Shown piece after piece: positions 9,371-19,956 of a DNA stretch of 64,000 nt. The first letter of the stretch is position 1; the number at the start of each line of letters is the position of its first letter. Source of the DNA: Halovulum marinum (GTDB lineage: Bacteria > Pseudomonadota > Alphaproteobacteria > Rhodobacterales > Rhodobacteraceae); NCBI RefSeq assembly GCF_009697225.1, contig NZ_WIND01000002.1:434001-498000 (forward strand), given 5' to 3'. The notes under the pieces were generated by a model, which had not been told where the DNA came from, did no database searches, and saw only the letters and a program-made list of their open reading frames with translations. The position numbers and the translations under genes were made by a program.

Positions 9371-10300
9371 TCAGGCCTTGCCCTTGTAGATCTCGACCAG
9401 CTTGCCCAGCATCTCCAGAGCGTCGCCGCGCTCGCGCTGGAAGGTGTTGCGACCGATGATCGAGCCGTTGCCGCCGCCGTCGCGGATTGCGCGGGCATCG
9501 TCGTAGACGCTGTCGGTGCCCTTCTTCGAGCCGCCCGAGAACACCACGATGCGCCGGCCGTTGAACGCCGAGCGCATCACGTCCGCGACCCGCGCGGCCT
9601 GGGTCGAGAGGTCGATCTTCTCGGACTCGTAGACCTTCTTGGCCTCGGGCAGGGACAGGTGATCGGTGGACAGCTTCACCTTGATCACGTGCGCGCCCAG
9701 CAGAGCCGCGATCTGCGCGGCGTACGAGGCGATGTCCGCCGCCGTCTCGCCGTCCTTGTCCAGCGCCTCTCCGCGCGGGTAGGACCAGATCACCGTCGCG
9801 AGGCCCTTGGCCTCGGCCTCTTCGCGCATCGCCGCGATGTCCGAAAACATGTCGAGCGCCGCCGACGAGCCGGGATAGACGGTGAAACCGATGGCCGCGC
9901 AGCCCAGCCGCAGCGCGTCGTCGACGCAGGCGGTGATCGCTTGGGTCTTCGGCGCTTCCTTCGGGATCAGCGAGTTCGCCGAGTTCACCTTCAGGATCGT
10001 CGGGATCTGTCCGGCGAAGGTGTCGGCGCCGGCCTCCAGCATGCCCAGCGGGGCCGCATAGGCGTTCAGTCCCGCGTCGATCGCCAGCTGGTAGTGATAG
10101 TGCGGGTCATATGCGGGCGGGTTCGGCGCGAAGCTGCGTGCCGGTCCGTGCTCGAATCCCTGATCGACGGGAAGGATGATGACCTTGCCGGTGCCGCCCA
10201 GCTTGCCCGTCATCAGGATCCGGTTCAGATTGGCTTTCACACCGGGCGTGGTGCCCTCGTAGTTCGCCAGGATCTTCTGAACGGTACGCGTTGATTTCAT
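9371..10300 (-). CDS. Class I fructose-bisphosphate aldolase (DhnA/FbaB type)
   Basis: 309 residues of the DeoC/DhnA-type class I aldolase family, which cleaves fructose 1,6-bisphosphate through a Schiff base and needs no metal. LPVDQGFEHGPARSF (about 43-57) is the family signature; the Schiff-base lysine is expected in HVIKVK (Lys207 or Lys209). SGGSKKG near residue 255 is the phosphate-binding loop. It lies downstream of tkt and pgk on the same strand (76-bp gap after pgk), so it may share their transcript. Confidence 0.93.
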   Translation of the reverse strand: MKSTRTVQKILANYEGTTPGVKANLNRILMTGKLGGTGKVIILPVDQGFEHGPARSFAPNPPAYDPHYHYQLAIDAGLNAYAAPLGMLEAGADTFAGQIPTILKVNSANSLIPKEAPKTQAITACVDDALRLGCAAIGFTVYPGSSAALDMFSDIAAMREEAEAKGLATVIWSYPRGEALDKDGETAADIASYAAQIAALLGAHVIKVKLSTDHLSLPEAKKVYESEKIDLSTQAARVADVMRSAFNGRRIVVFSGGSKKGTDSVYDDARAIRDGGGNGSIIGRNTFQRERGDALEMLGKLVEIYKGKA

Positions 10301-10376
10301 GGTGTTTCCCCAGGGCCAAAGAAGGTGAAATCTGCGTAGCCGGTCGCGGCGGGCCGGTCAACTGAACCGGCGCGCC

Positions 10377-11564
10377 TCAGCCCAGCGCCGCGACGCCGGG
10401 CAGGGTCTTGCCCTCCAGCCATTCCAGGAACGCGCCGCCGGCGGTCGAGACATAGGTGAACCGCTCGGCGGCGCCGGAGCCGTTCAACGCCGCGACGGTG
10501 TCGCCGCCGCCGGCCACCGAAAGCAGTGCGCCGGCCTCGGTCATCCGGGCGGCCTCGGCCGCGGCGGCATCGGTGGCGGCGTTGAACGGCGGGATCTCGA
10601 ACGCGCCGAGCGGGCCGTTCCAGACCAGCGTCTTCGCGGTCTCGAAGGCCGCGACCACGGCGGCGATGCTGTCCGGGCCGGCGTCCAGGATCATCGCGTC
10701 GGGCGGGCAGGCATCCGCGGGCACGGTCTGCGACGCGGCCCCGGCCTTGAACTCCTTCGCCACCACCACGTCGCTGGGCAGCAGCAGGGTACAGCCCTTC
10801 GCCTCGGCTTCGGCCATGATCGCGCGCGCGGTGTCGGCCAGATCGTGTTCGCACAGCGACTTGCCCACGTCGATGCCCTTGGCGGCGAGGAAGGTGTTGG
10901 CCATGCCGCCGCCGATCACGATCGTGTCCACCTTTTCCAGCAGGTTGCCCAGCAGGTCCAGCTTGGTAGACACCTTGGCGCCGCCGACGACGGCGACCAG
11001 CGGCCGCTCGGGCTCGGACAGCGCTGCCTCCAGCGCCTTCAGTTCGGCCTCCATCAGCCGCCCGGCGCAGGACGGCAGGCGGTGCGCCAGCCCCTCGGTC
11101 GAGGCATGGGCGCGGTGCGCGGCCGAGAACGCATCGTTGCAGAAGACATCGCCCAGTCTCGCAAGCTGGTCGGCGAACGCCGGGTCATTGGCCTCCTCGC
11201 CGGGGTGGAAGCGGGTGTTCTCCAGCAGCAGCACGTCGCCCGGCTCGAGGTCCGCGACCGCGGCTTCGGCGGTGTCGCCGACGCAGTCGTCGGCGAACCG
11301 CACGTCGCGGCCCAGCACGTCCGACAGCGCCTGGCGGGTGATTTCCAGGCTCATCTCGGGGACGACCTTGCCCTTCGGGCGGCCGAAATGCGCCAGCAGC
11401 ACCGGCTTTCCGCCGGCCTTGAGGATCGCATCGATCGTGGGCTTGATCCGGTCCATCCGCGTGGTGTCGGTCACGTGCCCGTCCTCGACCGGGACGTTGA
11501 TGTCCACGCGGGTCAGCACGGTCTTGCCGGACAGGTCCATGTCGTCGAGCGTCTTCCAGGTCAC
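10377..11564 (-). CDS. pgk: Phosphoglycerate kinase
   Basis: 395 residues, the normal length for bacterial Pgk. It transfers phosphate between 1,3-bisphosphoglycerate and ADP in glycolysis and gluconeogenesis. [12 protein letters not shown] near the N-terminus, the GGAKVSTK hinge motif, GGGMANTFL and the C-terminal [10 protein letters not shown] nucleotide-binding loop are all present. It is placed between the 47-codon membrane ORF downstream of tkt and the aldolase gene, all on the minus strand. No gap gene is in this cluster. Confidence 0.96.
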   Translation of the reverse strand: MTWKTLDDMDLSGKTVLTRVDINVPVEDGHVTDTTRMDRIKPTIDAILKAGGKPVLLAHFGRPKGKVVPEMSLEITRQALSDVLGRDVRFADDCVGDTAEAAVADLEPGDVLLLENTRFHPGEEANDPAFADQLARLGDVFCNDAFSAAHRAHASTEGLAHRLPSCAGRLMEAELKALEAALSEPERPLVAVVGGAKVSTKLDLLGNLLEKVDTIVIGGGMANTFLAAKGIDVGKSLCEHDLADTARAIMAEAEAKGCTLLLPSDVVVAKEFKAGAASQTVPADACPPDAMILDAGPDSIAAVVAAFETAKTLVWNGPLGAFEIPPFNAATDAAAAEAARMTEAGALLSVAGGGDTVAALNGSGAAERFTYVSTAGGAFLEWLEGKTLPGVAALG

Positions 11565-11583
11565 GGCGTCATCCTTTCGGTTG

Positions 11584-11727
11584 TCAGCGCCAGAATGCGA
11601 TCCAGTTGGTCCAGTCGAACAGCTTGCGGCCGAGCCAGAGCAGCACGGCGCCGTCCAGATAGACCCGGTCGGCCCAGGCCAGGCCCAGCACGACCAGGAT
11701 CACCAGAAGCGCCTGCCAGATCCGCAC
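11584..11727 (-). CDS. Small single-pass membrane protein between tkt and pgk (hypothetical)
   Basis: A 47-codon frame from GTG 11727 to TGA 11584-11586. The product has a hydrophobic stretch over residues 4-20 ([16 protein letters not shown]) and a Trp-rich C-terminus ending [11 protein letters not shown], which looks like an amphipathic membrane-surface helix. It fits the gap between tkt (17 bp upstream) and pgk (19 bp downstream) and uses codons like its neighbours. I do not recognise a family. No strong Shine-Dalgarno is seen, so translation may depend on coupling to tkt. The start codon is uncertain. Confidence 0.5.
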   Translation of the reverse strand: MRIWQALLVILVVLGLAWADRVYLDGAVLLWLGRKLFDWTNWIAFWR

Positions 11728-11743
11728 CGCGGTCAGCGCCGGA

Positions 11744-13762
11744 TCAGAGCAACGCCTCGGCCCGTTCCACCACCGCGTCGGCGGTGATGCCGAAGTGCTT
11801 GAACAGATCGCCCGCGGGGGCCGAGGCGCCGAAGCTTTCCATGCCGACGAACCCGGCCTTGGCGGCCGAGCCGCGCTCGCCGGTCAGCCAGCGGTCCCAG
11901 CCATAGCGCAGCGCCGCCTCGATGCCGATGCGCACCGGCCCGCGCGGCAGCACGCGGGCGCGGTAGCGATCGTCCTGCTGCTCGAACAGCTCCTCGCACG
12001 GCATCGATACGACGCGGGTGCCGATCCCCTTGGCCTCGAGCTGCGTCTGCGCCTCCATCGCCAGGCTGACCTCCGAGCCGGTGGCGAGCAGGATCACCTG
12101 CCGCTTGGCGGTGCTTTCCGACAGGATGTAGGCGCCCTGCGCCGACAGGTTCTTCGTGCTGTGCCTGGTGCGCACCGTCGGCAGGCCCTGCCGGGTCAGC
12201 GCGATGACGCTGGGCCGGTCGGGGGTTTCCAGCGCGCACTGCCAGGCCTCGGCGGTCTCGACCACGTCGGCCGGACGGTACACGTTCAGGTTCGGCATCG
12301 CGCGCAGCGCGGCCAGATGCTCGACCGGCTGGTGCGTGGGGCCGTCCTCGCCCAGACCGATGCTGTCGTGGGTCATGACATAGATCACCCGCTTGCCCGA
12401 CAGCGCCGAGATCCGCATCGCGCCGCGCGCGTAATCCGAGAACACCAGGAAGGTGCCGCCGTAGGGAATCACCCCGCCGTGCAGCGCCAGGCCGTTCATC
12501 GCCGCCGCCATGCCATGTTCGCGGATGCCGTAGTAGACATAGCGCCCGTTGCGGTTGCCGGGCTCGAACGTGCCCATGTCCTTGGTCAGCGTGTTGTTCG
12601 AGCCGGTCAGGTCGGCCGAGCCGCCAATGGTCTCGGGCAGGGCCTTGTTGATCACCTCCAGCACCATCTCCGACGCCTTGCGGGTGGCGACCTTCGGCGC
12701 GGCGGCGCTCTGCTCGGACTTGAAATTGCGGATCTGGTTGGTCAGCGCCTTGGGCAACTCGCCGGCAACGATACGGTCGAACTGCTCGCGGCGGCGCTTG
12801 CCGAGGCCCTCGAGGCGCTCCTCCCAGGCGGTACGGGCGGCGGCGCCCTGGGCGCCGATGGCGGCCCAGGCGTCGCGCACGTCCTGCGGGATCACGAACG
12901 GCTCGTGGCTCCAGCCGTAGATCTCGCGTACCGCGGCGATCTCGTCCGCGCCCAGCGGCGAGCCGTGGGCGCCGGCGGTGTCCTGCTTGTTCGGCGCGCC
13001 GTAGCCGATATGGGTGCGGCAAGCGATCAGCGACGGCTTGGCGCTGGCCTTGGCTGACAGGATCGCCGCGTCGATCGCGGCCGGGTCATGGCCGTCGCAC
13101 TCGAACACGTCCCAGCCGGCGGCGCGGAACCGCGCCGGTTGGTCGGTGATGTCCGATTTCGACACCTTTCCGTCGATGGAGATGCCGTTGTCGTCCCACA
13201 GAACGACAAGTTTCGACAGCTGCTGCTTGCCGGCCAGGCCGATCGCCTCGTGGCTGATGCCTTCCATCAGGCAGCCGTCGCCGACGAAGACGAAGGTGTG
13301 GTGATCGACGATCCGCGGCGAGAATCGCGCCGACAGCGACGCCTCGGCCATGGCCATGCCCACCGCGGCTCCCAGACCCTGGCCCAGCGGCCCGGTGGTG
13401 GTCTCGATGCCCTTCGCGAAGCCGTATTCCGGATGCCCGGCGGTCTTCGAGCCGAGCTGCCGGAAGTTCTTCAGCTCGTCCAGCGTCATGTCGTCGTAGC
13501 CGGTCAGGTGCAGCAGCGCGTACAGCAGCATCGAGCCGTGGCCGTTGGACAGCACGAAACGGTCGCGGTCCGGCCAGTCCGGCGCTTTCGGGTCGAACTT
13601 CAGGTGCTTTTCGAACAGGACCGTGGCGATGTCGGCCATGCCCATCGGCATGCCGGGGTGACCCGAGTTGGCCGCCTCGACGGCGTCCATGGCCAGCACG
13701 CGCAGCGCGGCGGCCTTGGCGAAATGCTCGGGGTGGCGGGTACGAAGATCCTGTGGGGTCAC
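11744..13762 (-). CDS. tkt: Transketolase
   Basis: 672 residues, the usual size. It moves two-carbon units between ketose and aldose phosphates in the pentose phosphate pathway, using thiamine diphosphate. [10 protein letters not shown] near residue 30 and the TPP motif GDGCLMEG...HEA identify it. The start is GTG 13762, set by AGAGG seven bases upstream; the frame stays open further upstream, but that extension is arginine/proline-rich and not conserved-looking. First gene of a minus-strand run tkt-small ORF-pgk-aldolase, divergent from the zapA module. Confidence 0.95.
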   Translation of the reverse strand: MTPQDLRTRHPEHFAKAAALRVLAMDAVEAANSGHPGMPMGMADIATVLFEKHLKFDPKAPDWPDRDRFVLSNGHGSMLLYALLHLTGYDDMTLDELKNFRQLGSKTAGHPEYGFAKGIETTTGPLGQGLGAAVGMAMAEASLSARFSPRIVDHHTFVFVGDGCLMEGISHEAIGLAGKQQLSKLVVLWDDNGISIDGKVSKSDITDQPARFRAAGWDVFECDGHDPAAIDAAILSAKASAKPSLIACRTHIGYGAPNKQDTAGAHGSPLGADEIAAVREIYGWSHEPFVIPQDVRDAWAAIGAQGAAARTAWEERLEGLGKRRREQFDRIVAGELPKALTNQIRNFKSEQSAAAPKVATRKASEMVLEVINKALPETIGGSADLTGSNNTLTKDMGTFEPGNRNGRYVYYGIREHGMAAAMNGLALHGGVIPYGGTFLVFSDYARGAMRISALSGKRVIYVMTHDSIGLGEDGPTHQPVEHLAALRAMPNLNVYRPADVVETAEAWQCALETPDRPSVIALTRQGLPTVRTRHSTKNLSAQGAYILSESTAKRQVILLATGSEVSLAMEAQTQLEAKGIGTRVVSMPCEELFEQQDDRYRARVLPRGPVRIGIEAALRYGWDRWLTGERGSAAKAGFVGMESFGASAPAGDLFKHFGITADAVVERAEALL

Positions 13763-13824
13763 TGATCGGCCTCTGTGCAGCGGAAAGCGGAGCGGCTCCG
13801 GCCCCGCAAGGGGACCGCATCGCA

Positions 13825-13852
13825 CCAATACCGATTGACCCCGAAGGGTCAA
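13825..13852 (-). promoter_or_regulatory. Candidate tkt promoter with hairpin-forming -35 region
   Basis: On the minus strand TTGACC (13852-13847) is followed after 16 bp by TATTGG (13830-13825). The -35 lies in a perfect short inverted repeat TTGACCC-4-GGGTCAA (13835-13852). Spacing is acceptable but the -10 match is weak. The dyad might itself be an operator. Confidence 0.3.
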
Positions 13853-13975
13853 GCGCGTCGGAGCGGGATGAGACGCGAGGGGCCGGAATTTCGGGGATGC
13901 AGAGCGGCGCCGGATTGGCATAGACTGCTGCAAGAACGCGGCGCAACATCCGCAGAAACAAGGAGAGGTTCCCAA

Positions 13976-14206
13976 ATGGACGAGCTCAGGGCACTCGAGA
14001 CGCGGCTGGAGAAGGCGCTCAGCGTGCTGGAACAGGCCGATGGCGCGACCGGCGCCGGTAACGCCGGTCGCCTCGCCGAGCTGGAAGCCGAGAACCGCGC
14101 GTTGTCCGAACGCCTCGAGCAGGTCACCGGCGAGCGCGAGAAGGATCTTGCGCAGCTCGACACCCTGATCGCCCGTCTGCGCCCGCTGATCGAGGAGACA
14201 GCATGA
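13976..14206 (+). CDS. Small coiled-coil protein upstream of zapA (hypothetical)
   Basis: 76 residues, almost entirely predicted coiled coil ([17 protein letters not shown] at the start, then [17 protein letters not shown]). The start is set by AAGGAGAGG at 13960-13968 before ATG 13976. Its stop overlaps the zapA start (ATGA), so the two are coupled. The family role is not known to me; placement next to zapA suggests a cell-division accessory role, perhaps a ZapB-like coiled coil, but this is inference. Confidence 0.75.
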   Translation: MDELRALETRLEKALSVLEQADGATGAGNAGRLAELEAENRALSERLEQVTGEREKDLAQLDTLIARLRPLIEETA

Positions 14207-14628
14207 TGCCCGAGACCGCGCTGAACATCGGCGGCCGCGAATACCGCGTGGCGTGCAACCCCGGCGAGGAAGATCAGCTGCAACAGGCCGCGGCGCTGCT
14301 GGACACCGAGGCGCAGAGCCTGCTGAAGGCGCTGGGCCGCGTTCCCGAGACGCGGATGCTGCTGATGTCGGGGCTGATGCTGGCCGACCGCACGACCGAG
14401 ATCGCGATCCAGGCGCAGGCCCTGCAGAAAGAGGCGCAGTCGCTGAAATCCCGCCTGCGCGAGGCCGAGGACCGGGTGGCCACGCTCAGCTCGCAGGCCT
14501 CGGCCGCCGGCAACGGCGCCGATACCGCCGAGATCGAGGAAGCGCGCCGCACCGCGGAAGCCGCCATTGCCACGCTCGAGGCCGCAACCCTGCGGGTCGA
14601 GCGCATGGCAGCGGAACGGCGGGCCTGA
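14203..14628 (+). CDS. zapA: Cell division protein ZapA
   Basis: 141 residues. The N-terminal ZapA domain ([20 protein letters not shown], then [12 protein letters not shown]) binds and bundles FtsZ filaments at the division ring. A long C-terminal coiled coil (about 68-140) follows. Two adjacent ATG codons (14203 and 14206) are possible starts, and the first overlaps the upstream stop. It is convergent with grxD, whose stop lies about 30 bp away. Confidence 0.88.
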   Translation: MMPETALNIGGREYRVACNPGEEDQLQQAAALLDTEAQSLLKALGRVPETRMLLMSGLMLADRTTEIAIQAQALQKEAQSLKSRLREAEDRVATLSSQASAAGNGADTAEIEEARRTAEAAIATLEAATLRVERMAAERRA

Positions 14629-14661
14629 CCGGCCCGCCGCGCCAGACGTGAAGAAACCGGC

Positions 14662-15033
14662 TCAGGCGGGTTGATTCGCCTCGCGAATCTTCTCCGCGGC
14701 GGCCTTGTCGAAGGCGACGCCGTTCTTCTCGAACATCTCGTCCAGCTCGCCCGACAGGGTCATCTCGACGATGATGTCGCAGCCGCCGACGAACTCGCCC
14801 TTGATGTAAAGCTGCGGGATCGTCGGCCAGTCCGAGAAGCTCTTGATGCCCTCGCGCACGGCGTCGTCGGCCAGCACGTTCACGTCCTTGAACGGCACGC
14901 CCATGTAGTTCAGCACGCCCGCCACCTTGGACGAGAATCCACATTGCGGCATCTGCGCGGTGCCCTTCATGTAAAGCACCACGTCGTTCGAACCTACCTC
15001 GTCGCGGATGCGGTCGTGTACAGCGTCGCTCAT
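14662..15033 (-). CDS. grxD: Monothiol glutaredoxin, Grx4 family
   Basis: 123 residues with the monothiol active site CGFS at 31-34 and the glutathione-binding lysine in VLYMKGT. Such proteins carry glutathione-ligated [2Fe-2S] clusters and pass them to partners; BolA proteins are their well-known partners. The bolA gene lies just upstream on the same strand, separated by a 58-codon membrane ORF, which supports a joint Fe-S or iron-sensing role. Length is close to the E. coli protein (115). Confidence 0.95.
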   Translation of the reverse strand: MSDAVHDRIRDEVGSNDVVLYMKGTAQMPQCGFSSKVAGVLNYMGVPFKDVNVLADDAVREGIKSFSDWPTIPQLYIKGEFVGGCDIIVEMTLSGELDEMFEKNGVAFDKAAAEKIREANQPA

Positions 15034-15076
15034 GTCCTTGTCCTTTGCCTCTGGCGCCGGCCGGGCCTGCGCCGTT

Positions 15077-15253
15077 TCAGTCCTTCGCGTTCCCGCCGTT
15101 GTCCTGCGGGGCGGCGTCCTTGTCCAGATCCTTGCCGCGGATCGTGATCGGCGGCACCTTCGGCCGGTGGCGACGGCGGATCCGCTTGAGCAGCAGCAGA
15201 TAGACGAAGATCGCGACGACCGCGATCAGGAACGCCTCGGCCGACCAGGGCAT
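15077..15253 (-). CDS. 58-aa single-pass membrane protein between bolA and grxD (hypothetical)
   Basis: A frame from ATG 15253 to TGA 15077-15079, fitted between the bolA stop (15258) and grxD. The product begins MPWSAEAFLIAVVAIFVY, a clear membrane helix over residues 5-22, then a basic stop-transfer segment (KRIRRRHRPK) and a polar tail. The order gives an N-out, C-in single-pass topology. Codon use follows its neighbours and the frame has no internal stop. I do not know its family. It is likely co-transcribed as bolA-ORF58-grxD. Confidence 0.6.
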   Translation of the reverse strand: MPWSAEAFLIAVVAIFVYLLLLKRIRRRHRPKVPPITIRGKDLDKDAAPQDNGGNAKD

Positions 15254-15257
15254 GCGG

Positions 15258-15503
15258 TCAGGCGTCCCGCGGCCGCGTGGTCAACGCCAGCGCGTGCAGC
15301 TCGCCCGCGGTGCCGTCCATCTTGCCCTTCAGCGCCGCATAGACAAGCTGATGCTGCTTGACCCGGCTCAGGCCGCGGAATTCGTCGGCGACCACGGTGG
15401 CGGCGTAATGGTTGCCATCGCCGGCCAGGTCCTTGATCTCGATGTCGGCCGTGGGGAAGGCCTCGCGGATCAGGTTTTCGATTTCGCGGGCTTCCATCGC
15501 CAT
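15258..15503 (-). CDS. bolA: BolA family protein
   Basis: 81 residues with the BolA fold signature: IENLIREAFPTADIEIKDL, then GDGNHYAATVVADEF and a HQLVYAALKGKM helix. The invariant histidine (in KQHQLVYAAL) that helps ligate a shared [2Fe-2S] cluster with Grx4 is present. The start ATG 15503 is set by AAGGAGG about nine bases upstream. It heads a probable bolA-ORF58-grxD unit, 38 bp after purL on the same strand, so readthrough from purL is possible. Confidence 0.93.
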   Translation of the reverse strand: MAMEAREIENLIREAFPTADIEIKDLAGDGNHYAATVVADEFRGLSRVKQHQLVYAALKGKMDGTAGELHALALTTRPRDA

Positions 15504-15541
15504 CTGCGGCTGCCTCCTTCGATCGGGAACATCTGGTGAAT

Positions 15542-17749
<2,208 letters not shown>

Positions 17750-17983
17750 GCCGGGTCCTCTTCAGCTCGGGCGCCCGCGGGGGCGCGGCCATGTCTTAGG
17801 ATCGGGCGCTGTTTAGGGCAGTCGGCGGCAAAGGGGAAGGGGCGTCGCCGCCGCCGCGCCGCGCATCGGCCCGGCCGGCGCGCGAAAGATGTTGGCTTGC
17901 CACCGGATTGCCCCGACAATCGCCGCGCCTCGCTGCGGCCGGCACGGCGCCGGGCAGGCGGGCCGATTGCGAAGAGGAGGATC

Positions 17984-18599
17984 ATGCTTTTCATCGAGCC
18001 GATCGCGGACCGGGACGCCAGCGGGCCGGCCGCCGAATTACGCGGACGAGCGGCAGGGCCTCGGCCGCGTTCTGAACCTGCACCGGGCGCTCGCGCACAT
18101 TCCGTCGCTGGCGCGGCACTTCGAGGCGATGACCGGCGAGCTCAAGGCGCAGATGGGACTGCGCCGATACGAGCTTGTGACCATCGCGGCGGCGCTGGCG
18201 CTGCGCAGTTCCTACTGCGCGCTGGCCCATGCCTCGGTCCTGCTGCGCGACGGCATGGAGCCTGACGAGCTGTTGCGGATCGTCACCGATCCGCCCGGCG
18301 CGGCGCTGACCGGGGCCGAGCGGGAGATGATGGCCTATGCCGGCGAGATCGCCCGCGACGCCGCGGCGATCGACCCGGCCCGGATCGAGCGGCTGCGGGC
18401 GCACGGGTTCGCGGATGCCGAGATCTCCCGGATCGCCGCGACCGCGGCCTTGCGCAGCTTCTTCAGCAAGTACCTCGACGCGGTCGGCACCGCGCCGGAC
18501 GCGGACTACCTGGCGCTCCCGCCCGAGTTGCGCGAGGCGCTGGTCCGCGGGCGGGCCATCGCCGCCGCACCCGGCGACACGGCGGCGCCGCCGGCCTGA
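17984..18599 (+). pseudogene. AhpD/carboxymuconolactone-decarboxylase-like peroxidase, apparent frameshift
   Basis: GAGGAGG directly precedes ATG 17984, which opens MLFIEPIADRDASGPAAE, the normal start of peroxidase-related CMD proteins (FIEPI...A..Y). After codon 18 (GAA 18035-18037) the homologous sequence YADERQGLGRVLNLHRAL continues in another frame from 18039. One base (T18038) takes the place of a codon, as if two bases were lost or one gained. The rest (to 18599) keeps the CMD fold, but the usual CxxC pair appears as SSYCALAHAS with one cysteine. As sequenced it would not give a full protein unless there is frameshifting, a late start or a sequence error. Confidence 0.7.
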
Positions 18600-18657
18600 C
18601 CAGCGAACGCTGCCCGCCGCCTGGGGCTGTCGGCAAAAAAGGCCCGGGGCTTTCGCC

Positions 18658-18686
18658 AAAAAAAAGGCCGAGCACAAGGCTCGGCC
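18658..18686 (-). terminator. Strong rho-independent terminator of the small-RNA candidate
   Basis: On the minus strand an 8-bp perfect GC-rich stem (GGCCGAGC / GCTCGGCC), a 5-nt loop (CTTGT) and a run of eight T (18665-18658). It would also end any transcript coming through the LysR gene. Confidence 0.85.
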
Positions 18687-18725
18687 CAAGTCCAACAGGG
18701 AGGTGAGAACGCTGCCGCGCTCTCG
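18658..18725 (-). ncRNA. Candidate intergenic small RNA with CCUCCC motif, two hairpins
   Basis: A compact minus-strand unit of about 67 nt. Order: promoter (18760-18732), predicted start near 18724, hairpin 1 (18724-18705: 8-bp stem GAGAGCGC/GCGTTCTC with one G-U pair, GGCA loop), a single-stranded linker containing CCUCCC (18703-18698), and an intrinsic terminator (18686-18658). The pyrimidine motif is complementary to Shine-Dalgarno sequences. It recalls the CCUCCUCCC-bearing CcsR/'cuckoo' RNAs of Rhodobacteraceae, but the motif is shorter and sits between the hairpins. No ORF is plausible. It lies 62 bp after the LysR gene; it could alternatively be only that gene's terminator. Confidence 0.6.
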
Positions 18726-18731
18726 ACCCCT

Positions 18732-18760
18732 GATATAGCGGGCACGCCCCCTGCAGACAA
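18732..18760 (-). promoter_or_regulatory. Promoter of the small-RNA candidate (TTGTCT-N17-TATATC)
   Basis: Minus-strand -35 TTGTCT (18760-18755) and -10 TATATC (18737-18732) with the optimal 17-bp spacer. The predicted start (about 18724) falls on the first base of hairpin 1. It lies in the gap downstream of the LysR gene with no protein gene following, so it would drive only the small RNA. Confidence 0.55.
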
Positions 18761-18821
18761 GCTTTAGGGCGTCCCGCACCGTGCATACCCGCCATATTGA
18801 TTCCGCATAGCTGCAGATGCG

Positions 18822-19754
18822 TCACAGGAAGCCGGCCGCGGGCTCGGGCTGAATATCCATGATGTCGGGATGGCGTCTCTTGAAGGTGTTGATCTCTTCG
18901 ATGATGAAGTCCCGGAACGCCGCGACGCGCTTGGACTGCCGCAGTTCCTCGGGATAGGCGAGATAGACCGGGATCGACTTGCTCATTTCGCGCGGCAGCA
19001 CGTTTACCAGCTGCGGGAAATCCGCGGCCACGTAATGCGGCAGCGAGCCGATCCCCAGCCCGTTCAGCACCGTCTGCAGGATGCCGAAATAGTTGTTCAC
19101 CGTCAGCCGGCTTTCGAACTCGGCCAGCAGGAACGGCTGCAGCCAGGTCAGCCCGGCGCTGACCTGCCGGCTCGAGGGGCTCTGGGTGATGATCCGGTGC
19201 TGCGCCAGCTCGTCCCTGGTCTTCGGCACGCCGTGGAACTCGATGTAGTCGGTCGAGGCGTAGAACTTCATCACCACGTCCATCAGCCGCCGCCGGATCA
19301 GATCGGCCTGGCTGGGCTCTTTCATCCGGATCGCGACGTCGGCCTCGCGCATCGGCAGATCGAGGACGCGTTCCTCGAGGATCAGGTCGATCTTCAGGTT
19401 CGGATAGCGCTCGTAGAGCCGGCCCAGCCGCGGCGCCAGCCACATCGTGCCGAAGCCGGTGGTCGTGGTCACCCGCAACTCGCCATAGATCGCGTCGGAA
19501 CTGTCGCGGATGCGCGCGGTCGCCGCGTCCAGCCGCTTGCGCATGGATTTCGTGGCGTCGAACAGTAGCTCTCCCTGCTCGGTCAGGATCAGCCCGCGCG
19601 CATGGCGGTGGAACAGGGTGACGTTGAGACTTTCCTCCAGCGCCCGGATCTGCCGCGACACCGCCGACTGGCTCAGGTGCAGCGCCTCGCCAGCGTGGGT
19701 CAGCGACCCCGCGTCGGCGACGGCATGAAAGATCCTGAGCTTGTCCCAGTCCAT
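18822..19754 (-). CDS. LysR-family transcriptional regulator
   Basis: 310 residues with the LysR winged-helix N-terminus (MDWDKLRIFHAVADAGSLT, then SQSAVSRQIRALE) and a periplasmic-binding-protein-like effector domain from about residue 90. The start ATG 19754 follows GGGAGGGG; the upstream open frame lacks this. It is divergent from the indolepyruvate oxidoreductase gene, with a T-N11-A dyad between them, so it probably controls that gene and itself. The inducer is unknown; an aromatic 2-oxoacid or amino acid is a reasonable guess. Confidence 0.9.
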   Translation of the reverse strand: MDWDKLRIFHAVADAGSLTHAGEALHLSQSAVSRQIRALEESLNVTLFHRHARGLILTEQGELLFDATKSMRKRLDAATARIRDSSDAIYGELRVTTTTGFGTMWLAPRLGRLYERYPNLKIDLILEERVLDLPMREADVAIRMKEPSQADLIRRRLMDVVMKFYASTDYIEFHGVPKTRDELAQHRIITQSPSSRQVSAGLTWLQPFLLAEFESRLTVNNYFGILQTVLNGLGIGSLPHYVAADFPQLVNVLPREMSKSIPVYLAYPEELRQSKRVAAFRDFIIEEINTFKRRHPDIMDIQPEPAAGFL

Positions 19755-19829
19755 CGGCCCCTCCCGATCGTCCTTTGGCGCTCGGGCCGCTTCACGAACA
19801 TGCGTCCGGGGCGCCGAGGAAGTGCGCAT

Positions 19830-19850
19830 ATTGCCAGACAGGGGCGCAAT
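19830..19850. promoter_or_regulatory. LysR-type operator (ATTGC-N11-GCAAT)
   Basis: A perfect 5-bp dyad ATTGC (19830-19834) and GCAAT (19846-19850) separated by 11 bp, matching the T-N11-A rule for LysR proteins. It lies in the 202-bp gap between the divergent LysR and oxidoreductase genes, about 75 bp from the LysR start and 107 bp from the other. Confidence 0.5.
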
Positions 19851-19956
19851 TGAAAGGTTTCTTTCTTTTCGCTGCATGGGGGCGTCCGCGGGCGCGAATT
19901 CGCTTTCCGCGCTCGGCGCCGGACCCCTATTATCCCCTGGAAAAGGGAGGGTGCGC

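Noticed and set aside
13763-13975. 6S RNA in the tkt-zapA gap
   Set aside because: No long bulged hairpin was seen; only a short 7-bp hairpin, which fits a promoter feature.
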